A stretch of DNA of 64,000 bases from Vogesella indigofera (GCF_028548395.1 NZ_JAQQLA010000007.1:1-64000); one strand, 5' to 3'; shown: positions 25,595 to 34,679, numbered from the stretch's first letter. Notes: generated by a model from the sequence alone, not told the origin. Numbers and translations are program-made.

Positions 25595-27496
25595 ATGATC
25601 CAGCTAAAAAACCTGTCCCTGCGCCGCGGCCTGAAAGAACTGCTTGTTGCGGCCAACCTCACCATCAACCCCGGCAACAAGGTCGGCATGACCGGTGCCA
25701 ACGGCGCCGGCAAGTCCAGCGTGTTCGCGCTGCTGAAGGGCGAACTGCACGCCGAAAGCGGCGAAGTGCTGCTGCCGCCACAGTGGACCATGGCGCACGT
25801 GGCGCAGGAAACCCCGGCGCTGCCGCAATCGGCACTCGACTTCGTACTCGACGGCGATGCCGAGCTGCGCCGCCTGCAGCAAAGGTTGGCCGCAGCCGAA
25901 GCCAGCGCCGACGGCAACGCCATCGGCAGCCTGCACGCCGAGCTGGACCGCATCGACGGCTACTCCGCCGCTGCCCGTGCCGGCAAGCTGCTGGCCGGCC
26001 TCGGCTTTCCCGTCGAACACCAGAGCCGCGCGGTATCCACCTTCTCCGGCGGCTGGCGCATGCGTCTGAACCTGGCGCAGGCGCTGATGTGCCGCTCCGA
26101 CCTGCTGCTGCTGGACGAACCGACCAACCACCTGGACCTGGAAACGGTGCTGTGGCTGGAAGACTGGCTGAAGGCCTACGAAGGCACGCTGATCGTGATC
26201 TCGCACGACCGCGACTTCCTCGACAGCGTGGTCACGCACATCGTCGACGTGTCGCAGCAGAAGCTCACCCTCTACACCGGCAACTACAGCCAGTTCGAGG
26301 TGATGCGCGCGGAAAAGCTGGCCCAGCAGCAGGGCAACTACGAGAAGCAGCAGCGCCAGGTCGCACACCTGGAATCGTTCATCACCCGCTTCAAGGCCAA
26401 GGCCAGCAAGGCACGCCAGGCGCAGAGCCGCATCAAGGCGCTGGAGAAGCTGGAACGCATCGCGCCGGCGCACGTCGATTCGCCGTTCGACTTCCACTTC
26501 GACACCCCGGACAACCTGCCCAACCCGCTGCTGAAGCTGGAACGCGCCGATGTCGGCTACGGCGACACCCCCATCCTGCGCCAGCTGTCGCTGTCGGTGG
26601 AATCCGGCAGCCGCATCGGCCTGCTCGGCGTCAACGGCGCCGGCAAGTCGACGCTGGTGAAGCTGCTGGCCGGTGAGCTGCAACCGCTGGCCGGCGAGGT
26701 GATCGGCGCCAAGATGCTGCGCATCGGCTACTTCACCCAGCACCAGCTCGACACCCTGCGTTCCGACGAATCGCCGCTGTGGCACATGCAGAAGCTGGCG
26801 CCGCAGGCACGCGAGCTGGAGCTGCGCAGCTTCCTCGGCGGCTTCAACTTCCGCGGCGACACCGTCAACAACCTGGTCGGCCCGATGTCCGGCGGCGAAA
26901 AGGCGCGCCTGGCGCTGGCGCTGCTGGTGTGGCAAAAGCCGAACCTGCTGCTGCTGGACGAACCGACCAACCACCTCGACCTCGACATGCGCCACGCGCT
27001 GATGCTGGCGCTGCAGGACTTTGGCGGCGCACTGATCGTGGTATCGCACGACCGCTCGCTGCTGGAATCCACCACCGACGCCTTCTGGCTGGTGGCCGGC
27101 GGCAAGGTGCAGCCGTTTGACGGCGATCTGGAAGACTACCGCCAGTGGCGGCTGCAGCAGCAGGCCGACAACGGCAAAGCGCCGGGCAGCGCCGCCAGCG
27201 ACGGCGTCAACCGCAAGGAACAGAAGCGGCTGGAAGCCGACGCCCGCAACAAGCTGGCGGCGCAACGCAGGCCGCTGCAGACCAAGCAGAACAAGCTGGA
27301 CAAGGACATGGCGCTGCTGGGCAGCGAGAAGGCCGAGCTGGACGCCTTCCTGCTGCTGGAAGAGGCCTACCAGGAGCACAACAAGGCACGCTTGGCCGCC
27401 GCGCTGAAGCGGCAGGGCGAACTCTCCGCCCAGCTGGACGAGATGGAAATGGCGTGGCTGGAACTGCAGGAAGCGATGGAGGCACTGGAGGGCTAA
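25595..27496 (+). CDS. yheS: ABC-F ATPase YheS
   Basis: Cytosolic tandem ATPase of the ABC-F group that acts on the ribosome rather than as a transporter. The 633-aa product has two ATP-binding domains: Walker A GANGAGKSS near 35 with signature FSGGWRMRL and Walker B LLLLDEPTNHLD, then Walker A GVNGAGKST near 348 with signature MSGGEKARL and Walker B LLLLDEPTNHLD. Between them lies the helical P-site tRNA interaction linker (EKQQRQVAHLESFITRFKAK), and a charged coiled-coil tail follows. Length fits YheS (637 in E. coli). Two in-frame motif copies (25648-25657, 25885-25894) encode Ala-Ala-Asn and Leu-Ala-Ala. Confidence 0.92.
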   Translation: MIQLKNLSLRRGLKELLVAANLTINPGNKVGMTGANGAGKSSVFALLKGELHAESGEVLLPPQWTMAHVAQETPALPQSALDFVLDGDAELRRLQQRLAAAEASADGNAIGSLHAELDRIDGYSAAARAGKLLAGLGFPVEHQSRAVSTFSGGWRMRLNLAQALMCRSDLLLLDEPTNHLDLETVLWLEDWLKAYEGTLIVISHDRDFLDSVVTHIVDVSQQKLTLYTGNYSQFEVMRAEKLAQQQGNYEKQQRQVAHLESFITRFKAKASKARQAQSRIKALEKLERIAPAHVDSPFDFHFDTPDNLPNPLLKLERADVGYGDTPILRQLSLSVESGSRIGLLGVNGAGKSTLVKLLAGELQPLAGEVIGAKMLRIGYFTQHQLDTLRSDESPLWHMQKLAPQARELELRSFLGGFNFRGDTVNNLVGPMSGGEKARLALALLVWQKPNLLLLDEPTNHLDLDMRHALMLALQDFGGALIVVSHDRSLLESTTDAFWLVAGGKVQPFDGDLEDYRQWRLQQQADNGKAPGSAASDGVNRKEQKRLEADARNKLAAQRRPLQTKQNKLDKDMALLGSEKAELDAFLLLEEAYQEHNKARLAAALKRQGELSAQLDEMEMAWLELQEAMEALEG

Positions 27497-27529
27497 GCCG
27501 GCGGCGCCCGCCAAACCCGTCCTGAACAG

Positions 27530-27567
27530 CACTGCGGCCAACCTTGTTACCAAGGTTGGCCGCAGTG
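27530..27567. terminator. Bidirectional terminator from divergent DUS-like pair
   Basis: CACTGCGGCCAACCTTG (27530-27546), loop TTAC, then CAAGGTTGGCCGCAGTG (27551-27567), a 17-bp perfect stem followed by TTTT. It lies between convergent yheS and the radical SAM gene. Here the motifs point away from each other, the opposite arrangement to the nadB pair. Confidence 0.88.
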
Positions 27568-27583
27568 TTTTGTGCCTGTCGTC

Positions 27584-29503
27584 TCAGCGCTGGCTGAACA
27601 GCGCCTTGCTGATGAAGTGGCGCGACACCCGCGTGCGCGGCACCTTGCTGTCGAACCACTCGCGCACGTCCGCCTCCAGCCCGATGCCGTGCATGTAGTT
27701 GTACAGCGCCTTGTTCAGCGCGCGGCCCATGGCGTCGTGGTCGGTGCCAGTCGGGTCGATGAAGCCGATGTCGTTCTTGGCGAAGGTCACCTCCGGCAGT
27801 GGAATCAGCTTGACGCCGTACTCCTCCGGGTTCTGCCCCACTGGCGAGTGCACGGTGCAGGCGAAGCGGTGGAAGAAGCCGCTCTGGATGCAGCCGTTCT
27901 CGAACAGCTGGCGCACGTACTCCAGCGCGTCCACCGTGTCCTGCACCGTCTGCGTCGGAAAGCCGTACATCAGGTAGGCGTGCACCAGCACCCCGGCCTC
28001 GGTAAAGCCCTGCGTCACCCGCGCCACCTGGTCCACCGACACGCCCTTCTTCATCAGCTTCAGCAGGCGGTCGGAGGCCACCTCCAGCCCACCGGAGATG
28101 GCGATGCAGCCGGATTCGGCCAGCAGCTGGCACAGCTCGGGGGTGAACGACTTCTCGAAGCGGATATTGCCCCACCACGAGATGCTGACATTGCGGCGCA
28201 GCAGCTCCTCGGCCAGCGCTCGCAGCATCTTCGGCGGTGCGGCCTCGTCGACGAAGTGAAAACCGGTCTGGCCGGTCTCGGCGATGATGGCCTCGATGCG
28301 GTCGACCAGCGTGGCGGCGGACGCCGTCTCGTAGCGCGAGATGTAGTCCAGCGTCACGTCGCAGAAGCTGCACTTCTTCCAGTAGCAGCCGTGCGCCACG
28401 GTCAGCTTGTTCCAGCGCCCGTCGCTCCACAGCCGGTGCATCGGGTTGAGCATGTCCAACAGCGACAGATAACGATCGATCGGCAGCCCGTCCCAAGTCG
28501 GCGCGCCGACGTCCTCGAAGGCGATATCGCCTTCCATCATGTTGACGTAACGCACGGCACCGTCCTCGCGCACATAGGTGCGCACCAGCCGGCTGACGCC
28601 GCGCTGCCCCTGCAGGTGCTCCAGCAGCGCCAGGATCGGCTTTTCGCCGTCATCCAGCGTCACGAAATCGAAGTAGTCGAACACGCGCGGCTCGCGCAGT
28701 TCGCGCAGCTCGGTATTGGCAAAGCCGCCGCCGAGCGCAGTACGGATCTGCGGCCAACGTTGCTTGATGGTCTGCGCGATGCGGAACGCGGCGTACACCG
28801 AGCCGGGGAACGGCACCGACAGCAGCACCAGGTCCGGCTGGTGCTTCTCGATGGCGGCAAGGGTCAGCGCCTGCAAGGTGTCATCCACCAGCGTCGGCGG
28901 CGCCGAAAGCGCAGCGGCCAGCGGCTCGAAGGTCGGCTGGCTCATCGCCAGCGATTCGGCGTAGCGCACGAACTCGAAGCGCTCGTCCACCGCGTCGCGC
29001 AGCACGTCAGACAGGTCATTGAGGTACAGCGTGGCCAGATGCCGCGCCCGGTCCTGCGCCCCCAGCGCGCCGAACGCCCACGCCAGCGGATCGCCACCGT
29101 CCGGATCATCCGGGTCGACGTAATTGTCCAGCGCGGCAAAGCGCGCCCCCTCCGGCAGAAAGCCGCGGCTGCAGATGCGGTGGCTGACGGTGGAATCGCC
29201 GCCCTGCAAGAAGCGGATCACCGGGCCGATGGTGGCGAGATAGCGCTCGAAAAACTCGACAAAATGGCGCACCTGATGGCTGCGCTTTTTCGGCGCGATG
29301 GCGTCGATGCGCTCGCGCACCGCCTTCAGGCCGGCCACCGAGAACAGCTGCAACACCAGCGCCAGCGCCAGATCCTCCTGCACCGCATCGATCTGGCGCG
29401 AGCGCAGAAAGCCGGTGATATAGGCGGTGGACGGGTAAGGCGTGTTCAGCTGTGTCATCGGAGGGATGACGGACAGCACGTGGGGTGAAGCATTGTGGGG
29501 CAT
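27584..29503 (-). CDS. B12-binding-type radical SAM protein, function unknown
   Basis: The 640-aa product has an N-terminal helical region, a Rossmann-like segment resembling cobalamin-binding domains (HQPDLVLLSVPFPGSVYAAF, then ALGGGFAN, residues about 220-265) and a radical SAM TIM barrel from about 365. The cluster ligands are HGCYWKKCSFCD (Cys373, 378, 381), i.e. CX4CX2C rather than the common CX3CX2C, followed by GFHFVDEAAPPKMLRAL and SGGLEVASDRLLKLMKKGV, typical of the B12-binding group. The ATG at 29503 (GGAA upstream) is preferred to a TTG at 29542 and an ATG at 29458. No precursor peptide or hopanoid/bacteriochlorophyll genes are nearby, so the substrate is unknown. A motif copy (28749-28758) here reads Arg-Trp-Pro-Gln. 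Confidence 0.8.
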   Translation of the reverse strand: MPHNASPHVLSVIPPMTQLNTPYPSTAYITGFLRSRQIDAVQEDLALALVLQLFSVAGLKAVRERIDAIAPKKRSHQVRHFVEFFERYLATIGPVIRFLQGGDSTVSHRICSRGFLPEGARFAALDNYVDPDDPDGGDPLAWAFGALGAQDRARHLATLYLNDLSDVLRDAVDERFEFVRYAESLAMSQPTFEPLAAALSAPPTLVDDTLQALTLAAIEKHQPDLVLLSVPFPGSVYAAFRIAQTIKQRWPQIRTALGGGFANTELRELREPRVFDYFDFVTLDDGEKPILALLEHLQGQRGVSRLVRTYVREDGAVRYVNMMEGDIAFEDVGAPTWDGLPIDRYLSLLDMLNPMHRLWSDGRWNKLTVAHGCYWKKCSFCDVTLDYISRYETASAATLVDRIEAIIAETGQTGFHFVDEAAPPKMLRALAEELLRRNVSISWWGNIRFEKSFTPELCQLLAESGCIAISGGLEVASDRLLKLMKKGVSVDQVARVTQGFTEAGVLVHAYLMYGFPTQTVQDTVDALEYVRQLFENGCIQSGFFHRFACTVHSPVGQNPEEYGVKLIPLPEVTFAKNDIGFIDPTGTDHDAMGRALNKALYNYMHGIGLEADVREWFDSKVPRTRVSRHFISKALFSQR

Positions 29504-29530
29504 GGCAAGGTTCCGGCTGCAAAACAAGGC

Positions 29531-29549
29531 GGGCAGCTGCAAGCTGCCC
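29531..29549 (-). promoter_or_regulatory. Leader hairpin of the radical SAM gene
   Basis: GGGCAGCT, 3-nt loop, AGCTGCCC: an 8-bp perfect stem ending about 27 nt upstream of the chosen start. On the minus strand it is followed by CGCCTTGTTTTG, giving a weak terminator/attenuator shape. Confidence 0.4.
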
Positions 29550-29593
29550 GTGATGGCGGGGATTTTCTCATGAAACGGCGAGCGTGGGCAGCA

Positions 29594-29607
29594 TTGCGGC
29601 CAACCTT
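29594..29607 (-). repeat. DUS-like motif, single copy
   Basis: TTGCGGCCAACCTT on the plus strand in the intergenic space between the radical SAM gene and MITE copy 2, upstream of the radical SAM start. Unpaired. Confidence 0.85.
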
Positions 29608-29624
29608 GCGACCGTAGCCTCTGA

Positions 29625-29764
29625 GAGCGTGCTCAGGATCTCGCGAGCTAGAGCGAGACAAGGCGAAAACGGATGAGGAAGCGGAGTTGACATGGGGTCA
29701 ATGAGCATTCCGAAGCCGTTTTCAACGCGGTACCGCCGAAGCACAGCAGATCGTGAACAGGCTC
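29625..29764. mobile_element. MITE copy 2
   Basis: Element of about 140 bp with left end GAGCGTGCTCAGGATC (29625-29640) and right end GATCGTGAACAGGCTC (29749-29764), flanked by TGA on the left and TTA on the right. It shares with copy 1 the internal GCGAGACAAGGCGAAAACGG, the TGAGGAA-CGG block, a CCGAAGCCG-TTTCAACG block and an identical right end of more than 20 bp. GAAAACGG and CCGTTTTC are complementary, so the centre can fold into a long hairpin. The right-hand TTA is the stop codon of the subtilase gene. Flanks differ by one base (TNA), so the target duplication is less clean than for copy 1. Confidence 0.72.
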
Positions 29765-32161
29765 TTAGCGCACGACCAGCTCCACGCTCTGGCTATGGCT
29801 CAGGCTGCCGCTGCTGCCGGTGACCAGCAGGCTGCGGCTGCCGACCGGTGTCGTCTTGGCTGTCTTGACGGTCAGCGTGGACGAGCCGGCGCCGGCCACC
29901 GGATTGGGGGTGAAGCCGAAGGTGGCGCCGGCCGGCAGGTTGGACACGCTGAGCGTGACGGCGCCGCTAAAGCCGTTCAGCGCGCTGATGGTGGCGGTAT
30001 AGCTGGCGCGGCCGCCGCGCTTCACCGTGCGGCTGGCCGGCGACACCGCCAGCGCAAAGTCGGCATTGGGCGCCGTCACCACCAGCGTGGCCGTGCTGCT
30101 GCGGCTCAGCCCGCCGCCTATGCCGCCGATCAGCAGCGGGTAGCTGCCGGCCGCGGTGGCGCTGCTGGTGCTCACGCTGAGGGTGGCCGTACCGCTCCCG
30201 CCGCTGAGCGGATCGGGGCTGAAGCTGCCGCTGGTGCCGGACGGCAGGCCGCTGACGCTGAGATCGACACTGCTGCCGAAGCCGCCCGTGGCGGTGACGG
30301 TGGTGGTGTAGCTGGTGCTGCCGCCGCTGACCACGCTGCGACTGGCCGGGGTCGTGCTCAGCGAGAAGTCCGGGCTGGCCACCGCGGCGGCCAGCGGGCC
30401 GCGCGACAGGTCGAACGCGAAGCTGCCGCCCTTGCCGTTATTGACGTCATCGACGGCGCCCTTCACCTCGATGCGGTAGGTGCCGGCCACAGTCGGCATC
30501 GCGTGCAGCGTTTCCTGGCGCCCGAGCGCCACCAGCGGCGCGCGCGGCGCGGCGCAGTCGCTACCCTCGCCCATGCAGCCGCTGGCCGACAGCAGCGTGC
30601 CGTCCGGCGCCAGCAGCCTGGCGTCGAGATCCGGGTCCCACTGGTAGGCAAAGCAGAAACCGCCAAACTGCAGCACGCACAGCGGCTGGCCGACGATGGT
30701 CACCGTGGCCGCCAGCGGCTGGCCGAGATCGCCTTCTGCAAGATTGAAACTATGGCTCCACACCTGGTTGTTGCCGACACTGGCATCCACATGCACGGCG
30801 GTGGGCATCGAGGTGCGGACGCTGGCAGCGGCATTCTGCGCGCGAGCGACAAAGGCGTAGCCGTCGAGCAGGCCGGCACCCCATTCGTTGTCCTTGCCGC
30901 TGGCGCCGCGATCCTGCGCACTGCTCTCCAGCAGGCTGCGCACCTGCGCCGGATTGCCCTTCAGCGCCGGATTGGCCTCTAGCGCCAGCGCCACGGCACC
31001 AGCGACAAACGGCGTCGCCATCGAGGTGCCGCTATAGACCACATAGTCGCCGACGCTGCCGGACTTGGCCGCGGCAATGCGGTGCCCCGGTGCGCAAACA
31101 TCGGGCTTGATGTAGCTGGTGGTGGCGTTCACCGTGATCGGGCCGCGGCTGGAAAACGCCGTCAGGTAGACGCCGTCGGAATGGTTGGCCGCAGCCGGTG
31201 CCGCCGACCACTCGGCACAGGCGCCGACGGTGATCGCCCCCGCCGCCGCGCCGGGCGAGCCGACGGTGCCGGGTTCGTCGCCATCATTGCCGGCGGCTAC
31301 CACCAGCACCTTGCCCGCCGCCACCGCGGCGTCCACCGCCTGGCTCATCGCGTCCTTGCCGTCGGCAGGCGGCAAGGCGGCCAGGCTCATGGAAATGACG
31401 TGTACCCCGGTCTGGGCGGCGCACCACTGGATGCCGGCGACCACATTGCTTTCCGCCCCGCTCCCCTGCGCGTCGAGCACCTTGGCGGCGTACAGCGCCG
31501 CGCCGCTGGCCACGCCCTGGAACGCCGCAGCGGCCGATCCGCCGCTACCGTCGCCGGCGGCGATGGCGGCGACATGGGTGCCGTGGCCGTTATCGTCATA
31601 GGGTGCGCTGCGGCCGGCGACATAGTCGATGAAGGCGGCCACCTTGCCGTTGTCCAGCTGCTCGTGCAGCGGATCGACGCCGGTGTCGACGATACAGATA
31701 CCGACATTGCGCCCGATCAGGCCGCTGGCCCCCAGCCCACGTGCGGCCTCGATGCCGAAGTCGGCGCGCGCGGCGTCGAGCTGGGTCTGCACCGTGGCGT
31801 CTTCCTCGATGCGCAGCAGGCCCGGCGCGTGCATCAGCCCGCGGATCTGCGCCGCGCTGAGGCGGCCGGCAAAACCGGGGATCAGCTTGAATTCATGACG
31901 CGGCACGAAGTTGCCCAGCGTCTGGCGTGCGGCCGCCGCCTGCGCCGGCTGCCGGAAGGTGACCACCACGTCGAAGCGCGCATCCGGCGCCGCCGTGGCC
32001 AACTGCTGCTGCAGGCTGTCGCCGAGGCCGTCGCCGTCTCGGTCCGCCAGTACTGCCGGCGGCGCCAGCAGCGGTGCCGCCGCGGTCGGCGCAAGGTTGG
32101 CCGCAGTGGCGAAACACGGCAACAGCAAGGCCAGACAGCAAAGCAGGATCGAACGATGCAT
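29765..32161 (-). CDS. Secreted subtilisin-like serine protease (S8)
   Basis: Exported peptidase. The 798-aa precursor has a Sec signal peptide (MHRSILLCCLALLLPCFATA), an Asp-rich DRDGDGLGD segment near 40, an I9-type inhibitory propeptide (about 60-125), and an S8 catalytic domain with Asp159 (CIVDTGVD), His193 (NGHGTHVA), oxyanion Asn292 (AAGND) and Ser380 (SGTSMATP). A C-terminal region of about 300 residues ends in two tandem beta-sandwich-like repeats of about 95 residues (DFSLSTTPASRSVVSGG and DFALAVSPASRTVKRGG), probably for surface or substrate binding. The ATG at 32161 follows AAGGTGG; the frame extends upstream without a ribosome site. Motif copies at 31184 and 32096 encode Ala-Ala-Asn. 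Confidence 0.9.
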   Translation of the reverse strand: MHRSILLCCLALLLPCFATAANLAPTAAAPLLAPPAVLADRDGDGLGDSLQQQLATAAPDARFDVVVTFRQPAQAAAARQTLGNFVPRHEFKLIPGFAGRLSAAQIRGLMHAPGLLRIEEDATVQTQLDAARADFGIEAARGLGASGLIGRNVGICIVDTGVDPLHEQLDNGKVAAFIDYVAGRSAPYDDNGHGTHVAAIAAGDGSGGSAAAAFQGVASGAALYAAKVLDAQGSGAESNVVAGIQWCAAQTGVHVISMSLAALPPADGKDAMSQAVDAAVAAGKVLVVAAGNDGDEPGTVGSPGAAAGAITVGACAEWSAAPAAANHSDGVYLTAFSSRGPITVNATTSYIKPDVCAPGHRIAAAKSGSVGDYVVYSGTSMATPFVAGAVALALEANPALKGNPAQVRSLLESSAQDRGASGKDNEWGAGLLDGYAFVARAQNAAASVRTSMPTAVHVDASVGNNQVWSHSFNLAEGDLGQPLAATVTIVGQPLCVLQFGGFCFAYQWDPDLDARLLAPDGTLLSASGCMGEGSDCAAPRAPLVALGRQETLHAMPTVAGTYRIEVKGAVDDVNNGKGGSFAFDLSRGPLAAAVASPDFSLSTTPASRSVVSGGSTSYTTTVTATGGFGSSVDLSVSGLPSGTSGSFSPDPLSGGSGTATLSVSTSSATAAGSYPLLIGGIGGGLSRSSTATLVVTAPNADFALAVSPASRTVKRGGRASYTATISALNGFSGAVTLSVSNLPAGATFGFTPNPVAGAGSSTLTVKTAKTTPVGSRSLLVTGSSGSLSHSQSVELVVR

Positions 32162-32686
32162 GGCATCCACCTTCGCGCCGGATCGCAGCCAGACCGCAAC
32201 GGCCACCGCTCACCACGCCCAGTACCGGCCACGCCACGGCCAGCGCCGCCAGCCGCACGCGGCGGTGGCGCGCCTGAGCAGCGGCCGGTTTTGTTGCAAC
32301 GGCGCGGCCGGTTACCGCGCGCCAAGCCGACCTTTCCGGCGGAGCACGGCCGGAAACGTCATCTCACCGTTATAGAAGGCCGCCGACGAAAAACCCACAC
32401 CCGCCATCGGCCGGCAACGAGCATCGCGACATGGCATGGATAACGGCGATGACAGCAGCAAGCGCTTTGCGCACGAGACGATCAAGCGGGGGCACGCGGC
32501 GGCGAATGGGAGGCAAGTGACAGCCAGCACAGCAGGCCGCCACGCGGAGGAAGGCCGGGAGAAGACATGGATCAGACAAGTGCACGGTGACTGGGCAGCG
32601 GCGGCCCGGCATGCCGCTCAATGGCAACGACAGGGTGGCGCTGACAGGCATTGCGCCCGCCCACACCGGCAAGCTGGCGGCGACCC
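32162..32686. other. Intergenic stretch without supported gene
   Basis: About 525 nt between the subtilase start and the next minus-strand gene. Short frames here overlap each other and lack ribosome sites or family features. On the minus strand a TATAAC near 32370 could be a -10 box for the subtilase but has no good -35 partner. Nothing else convincing is seen. Confidence 0.5.
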
Positions 32687-33013
32687 TCACGCCGCGCCGT
32701 CGTCACCGTGCCGGAAGCGTCGCAGCAGGGCCTGCCACTGCGCGTCGCTGCCGCCTTCCGGCTGCTCCAGACGCAGCAGCTGCAGGTGCAGCAGCAGGTT
32801 TTCCAGTACCAGCCGCGCGGTTGACAGCAGGTAGATCAGCTGGCACTCCTCCGCCGAGGCGCTGGCCTGCAGTTGCTGGTCACGCTGCAGCAGGTCGCTC
32901 AGTACCAGCCGTCGCAGCTGGTCTTCGTCCATTGGCAGGTCGCCAAAATCCAGCGGGTCGCCCTGCTCCACTTCCTGCAGCAGCTGCAGCATTTCCTCCA
33001 GCCCCAGCTTCAT
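32687..33013 (-). CDS. Small hypothetical protein, helical
   Basis: Not recognised. The 108-aa product is rich in Leu, Gln and Glu (LEEMLQLLQEVEQGDPLDFG; LLSTARLVLENLLLHLQLLR) and is predicted to be mostly helical with coiled-coil character, no signal peptide and no Cys pair. The ATG at 33013 is supported by a strong ribosome site (GGGAGGGCG); a longer frame to 33073 has none. No operon partner lies within 200 nt. Confidence 0.6.
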   Translation of the reverse strand: MKLGLEEMLQLLQEVEQGDPLDFGDLPMDEDQLRRLVLSDLLQRDQQLQASASAEECQLIYLLSTARLVLENLLLHLQLLRLEQPEGGSDAQWQALLRRFRHGDDGAA

Positions 33014-33241
33014 CGCTCGCCCTCCCGGCTCCCTGACTTTGAGTGTAGCCAGTAAATACCGGCGCGCTGGCACGGGGCGACGCTCGGCAATGGCTGACGC
33101 GCCATGCCGCGCGAGCGGCAGCCGGTGCGGCAGCAGACCTTGCGGCTAAACTTGGCCAGCCCCGAGCCGCCAAGCGGCGCGATGGCAGGACCTTGCGCCC
33201 TACCGGCCGCGCAGACAGCGGCAGGCGGCGAGCGCAACGGC

Positions 33242-33937
33242 TCAGGCCAAATCGAACAGCAGCGCCTGCAGCGGCTCGCTGCCGTTGTTGCGCAGGGTGT
33301 AGGCCGGCAACTCGCTGACCCTGGCGCCATCGCCCGGCTCCAGTTGCGTGTCCGCCAGTTGCAGGCTGCCGCGGATCAGGTGCACATAGCTGCGACGGCC
33401 GCTGTCCTGTGCAAAATCCAGCGCCTCACCCGGCGCCAGCAGCAGCTGGTACAGGCGTGCATCCTGGCGGATGGCGAGGCTGCCGGCGGCACCGTCCGGC
33501 GAGGCCACCAGCGTCAGCCCCGGCTGCAGGCCGAAGCCCTTCTGCCGGTAAGCCGGCACGCCGCCGGTCTCGCGCGGCTCGATCCAGATCTGCAGGAAGT
33601 GCAGCGGCGCGTCGTTGCTGGCGTTGAACTCGCTGTGCATGATGCCGCGACCGGCGCTCATCACCTGGAATTCGCCGGCGCGCAGCACCGCCTCGTTACC
33701 GGCGGAATCGCGGTGGCGGATGGCGCCGTCGAGCACGTAGCTGATGATTTCCATGTCGCGGTGGCCGTGAGTGTCGAAGCCGGCGCGCGGCGCGACGCGG
33801 TCGTCGTTGATCACGCGCAGATCGGAAAAGCCCATGTGCGCCGGATCATAGTAGTTGCCGAAGGAAAAGCTGTGGCGGCTCTGCAGCCAGCCAAAGTCGG
33901 CCTTGCCGCGGGCGTGGGCGGGACGGATAGCAATCAT
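33242..33937 (-). CDS. yhhW: Pirin-family cupin protein (YhhW-like)
   Basis: Bicupin of the pirin family; E. coli YhhW has quercetin 2,3-dioxygenase activity in vitro. The 231-aa product has the N-terminal signature RHSFSFGNYYDPAHMGFSDL, the metal ligands in FDTHGHRDMEIISYVLDG (two His) with a third His and Glu in GIMHSEFN, and the second cupin toward the C terminus. AAGGAG stands 8 nt before the ATG at 33937. Length equals YhhW (231). Physiological substrate unknown. Confidence 0.9.
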   Translation of the reverse strand: MIAIRPAHARGKADFGWLQSRHSFSFGNYYDPAHMGFSDLRVINDDRVAPRAGFDTHGHRDMEIISYVLDGAIRHRDSAGNEAVLRAGEFQVMSAGRGIMHSEFNASNDAPLHFLQIWIEPRETGGVPAYRQKGFGLQPGLTLVASPDGAAGSLAIRQDARLYQLLLAPGEALDFAQDSGRRSYVHLIRGSLQLADTQLEPGDGARVSELPAYTLRNNGSEPLQALLFDLA

Positions 33938-33980
33938 GTTCTGGCTCCTTGGGCGTGCGCTGACTGGCGATTGCCAATCT

Positions 33981-33994
33981 CGATGCCGGCATCG
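33981..33994. promoter_or_regulatory. 14-bp perfect palindrome upstream of the pirin gene
   Basis: CGATGCCGGCATCG, 43 nt upstream of the pirin start, in a position suitable for a repressor operator. The rest of the 33938-34352 spacer (415 nt) shows a TATAAA at 34294-34299 ahead of the next plus-strand gene and no further gene. Confidence 0.4.
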
Positions 33995-34352
33995 TAGCGC
34001 CCGCGCCGCGCGCACCATAGCGGAAAAAACCGACTGCCCGTTCAGGAAAACCGAACAAGGTACAGGACACCATCCGCCAAGGAAGCGGGACAAGCCGAGC
34101 CGCCGTCCGGCGGCAAGCGGCCGGGGCGCAACCGCGACAACGGCCACGCCGCGTTGGGCGCCTCCGGTTGCAGGTGGCCGGCGAGCGCAGCCGACCATGA
34201 CCACCGCCCTCACCACGCCTGCCGCACACCACGGCAACGCCGTGGGCCAGCCTGCTCGCCGGCGCAGGACATCCCAATTCGCGATACAGCGGCTATAAAG
34301 CACTACAGGGTGCGGCGTCGATGCACCCGAAACCAATACGGAGGCAGAGACC

Positions 34353-34679
34353 ATGGGTGACAAGATCAATGAACTGGTTGCCAGCTGGTGTAGCGGCACC
34401 GCCAGTGCCTATAGCTGCGACCTGCGCAGCTCCTCGGTACGCAATGTGTCCGGCCCGGTGCCGGCAGCGCTGGTGCGCGAGCTGGAAGCGCTGGCCCACC
34501 TGCGACAGCGCGATCCGGCGTGCATGGTCGGCGATCTGCTCGCCGCCGCCATCAGCGACGCCATCTCCGCACTGCCGGACACGGTGCGCGCCCAACTGAA
34601 GGAAGACCGCATCGCCACCGCCCGTGCCGAAGCGGAAGAACAGCGCGAAGTGCTGAGCTGGCACGTGGGCGGCACCTAG
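34353..34679 (+). CDS. Small hypothetical protein
   Basis: Not recognised. The 108-aa product begins MGDKINELVASWCSGTASAY and continues with a helical, Ala/Leu-rich centre (PAALVRELEALAHLRQRDPA) and an acidic-basic C-terminal helix (ARAEAEEQREVLSWHVGG). No signal peptide or membrane span. A clear GGAGG lies 10 nt before the ATG and a TATAAA about 55 nt upstream, which supports expression. It stands alone between divergent and convergent units. Confidence 0.6.
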   Translation: MGDKINELVASWCSGTASAYSCDLRSSSVRNVSGPVPAALVRELEALAHLRQRDPACMVGDLLAAAISDAISALPDTVRAQLKEDRIATARAEAEEQREVLSWHVGGT

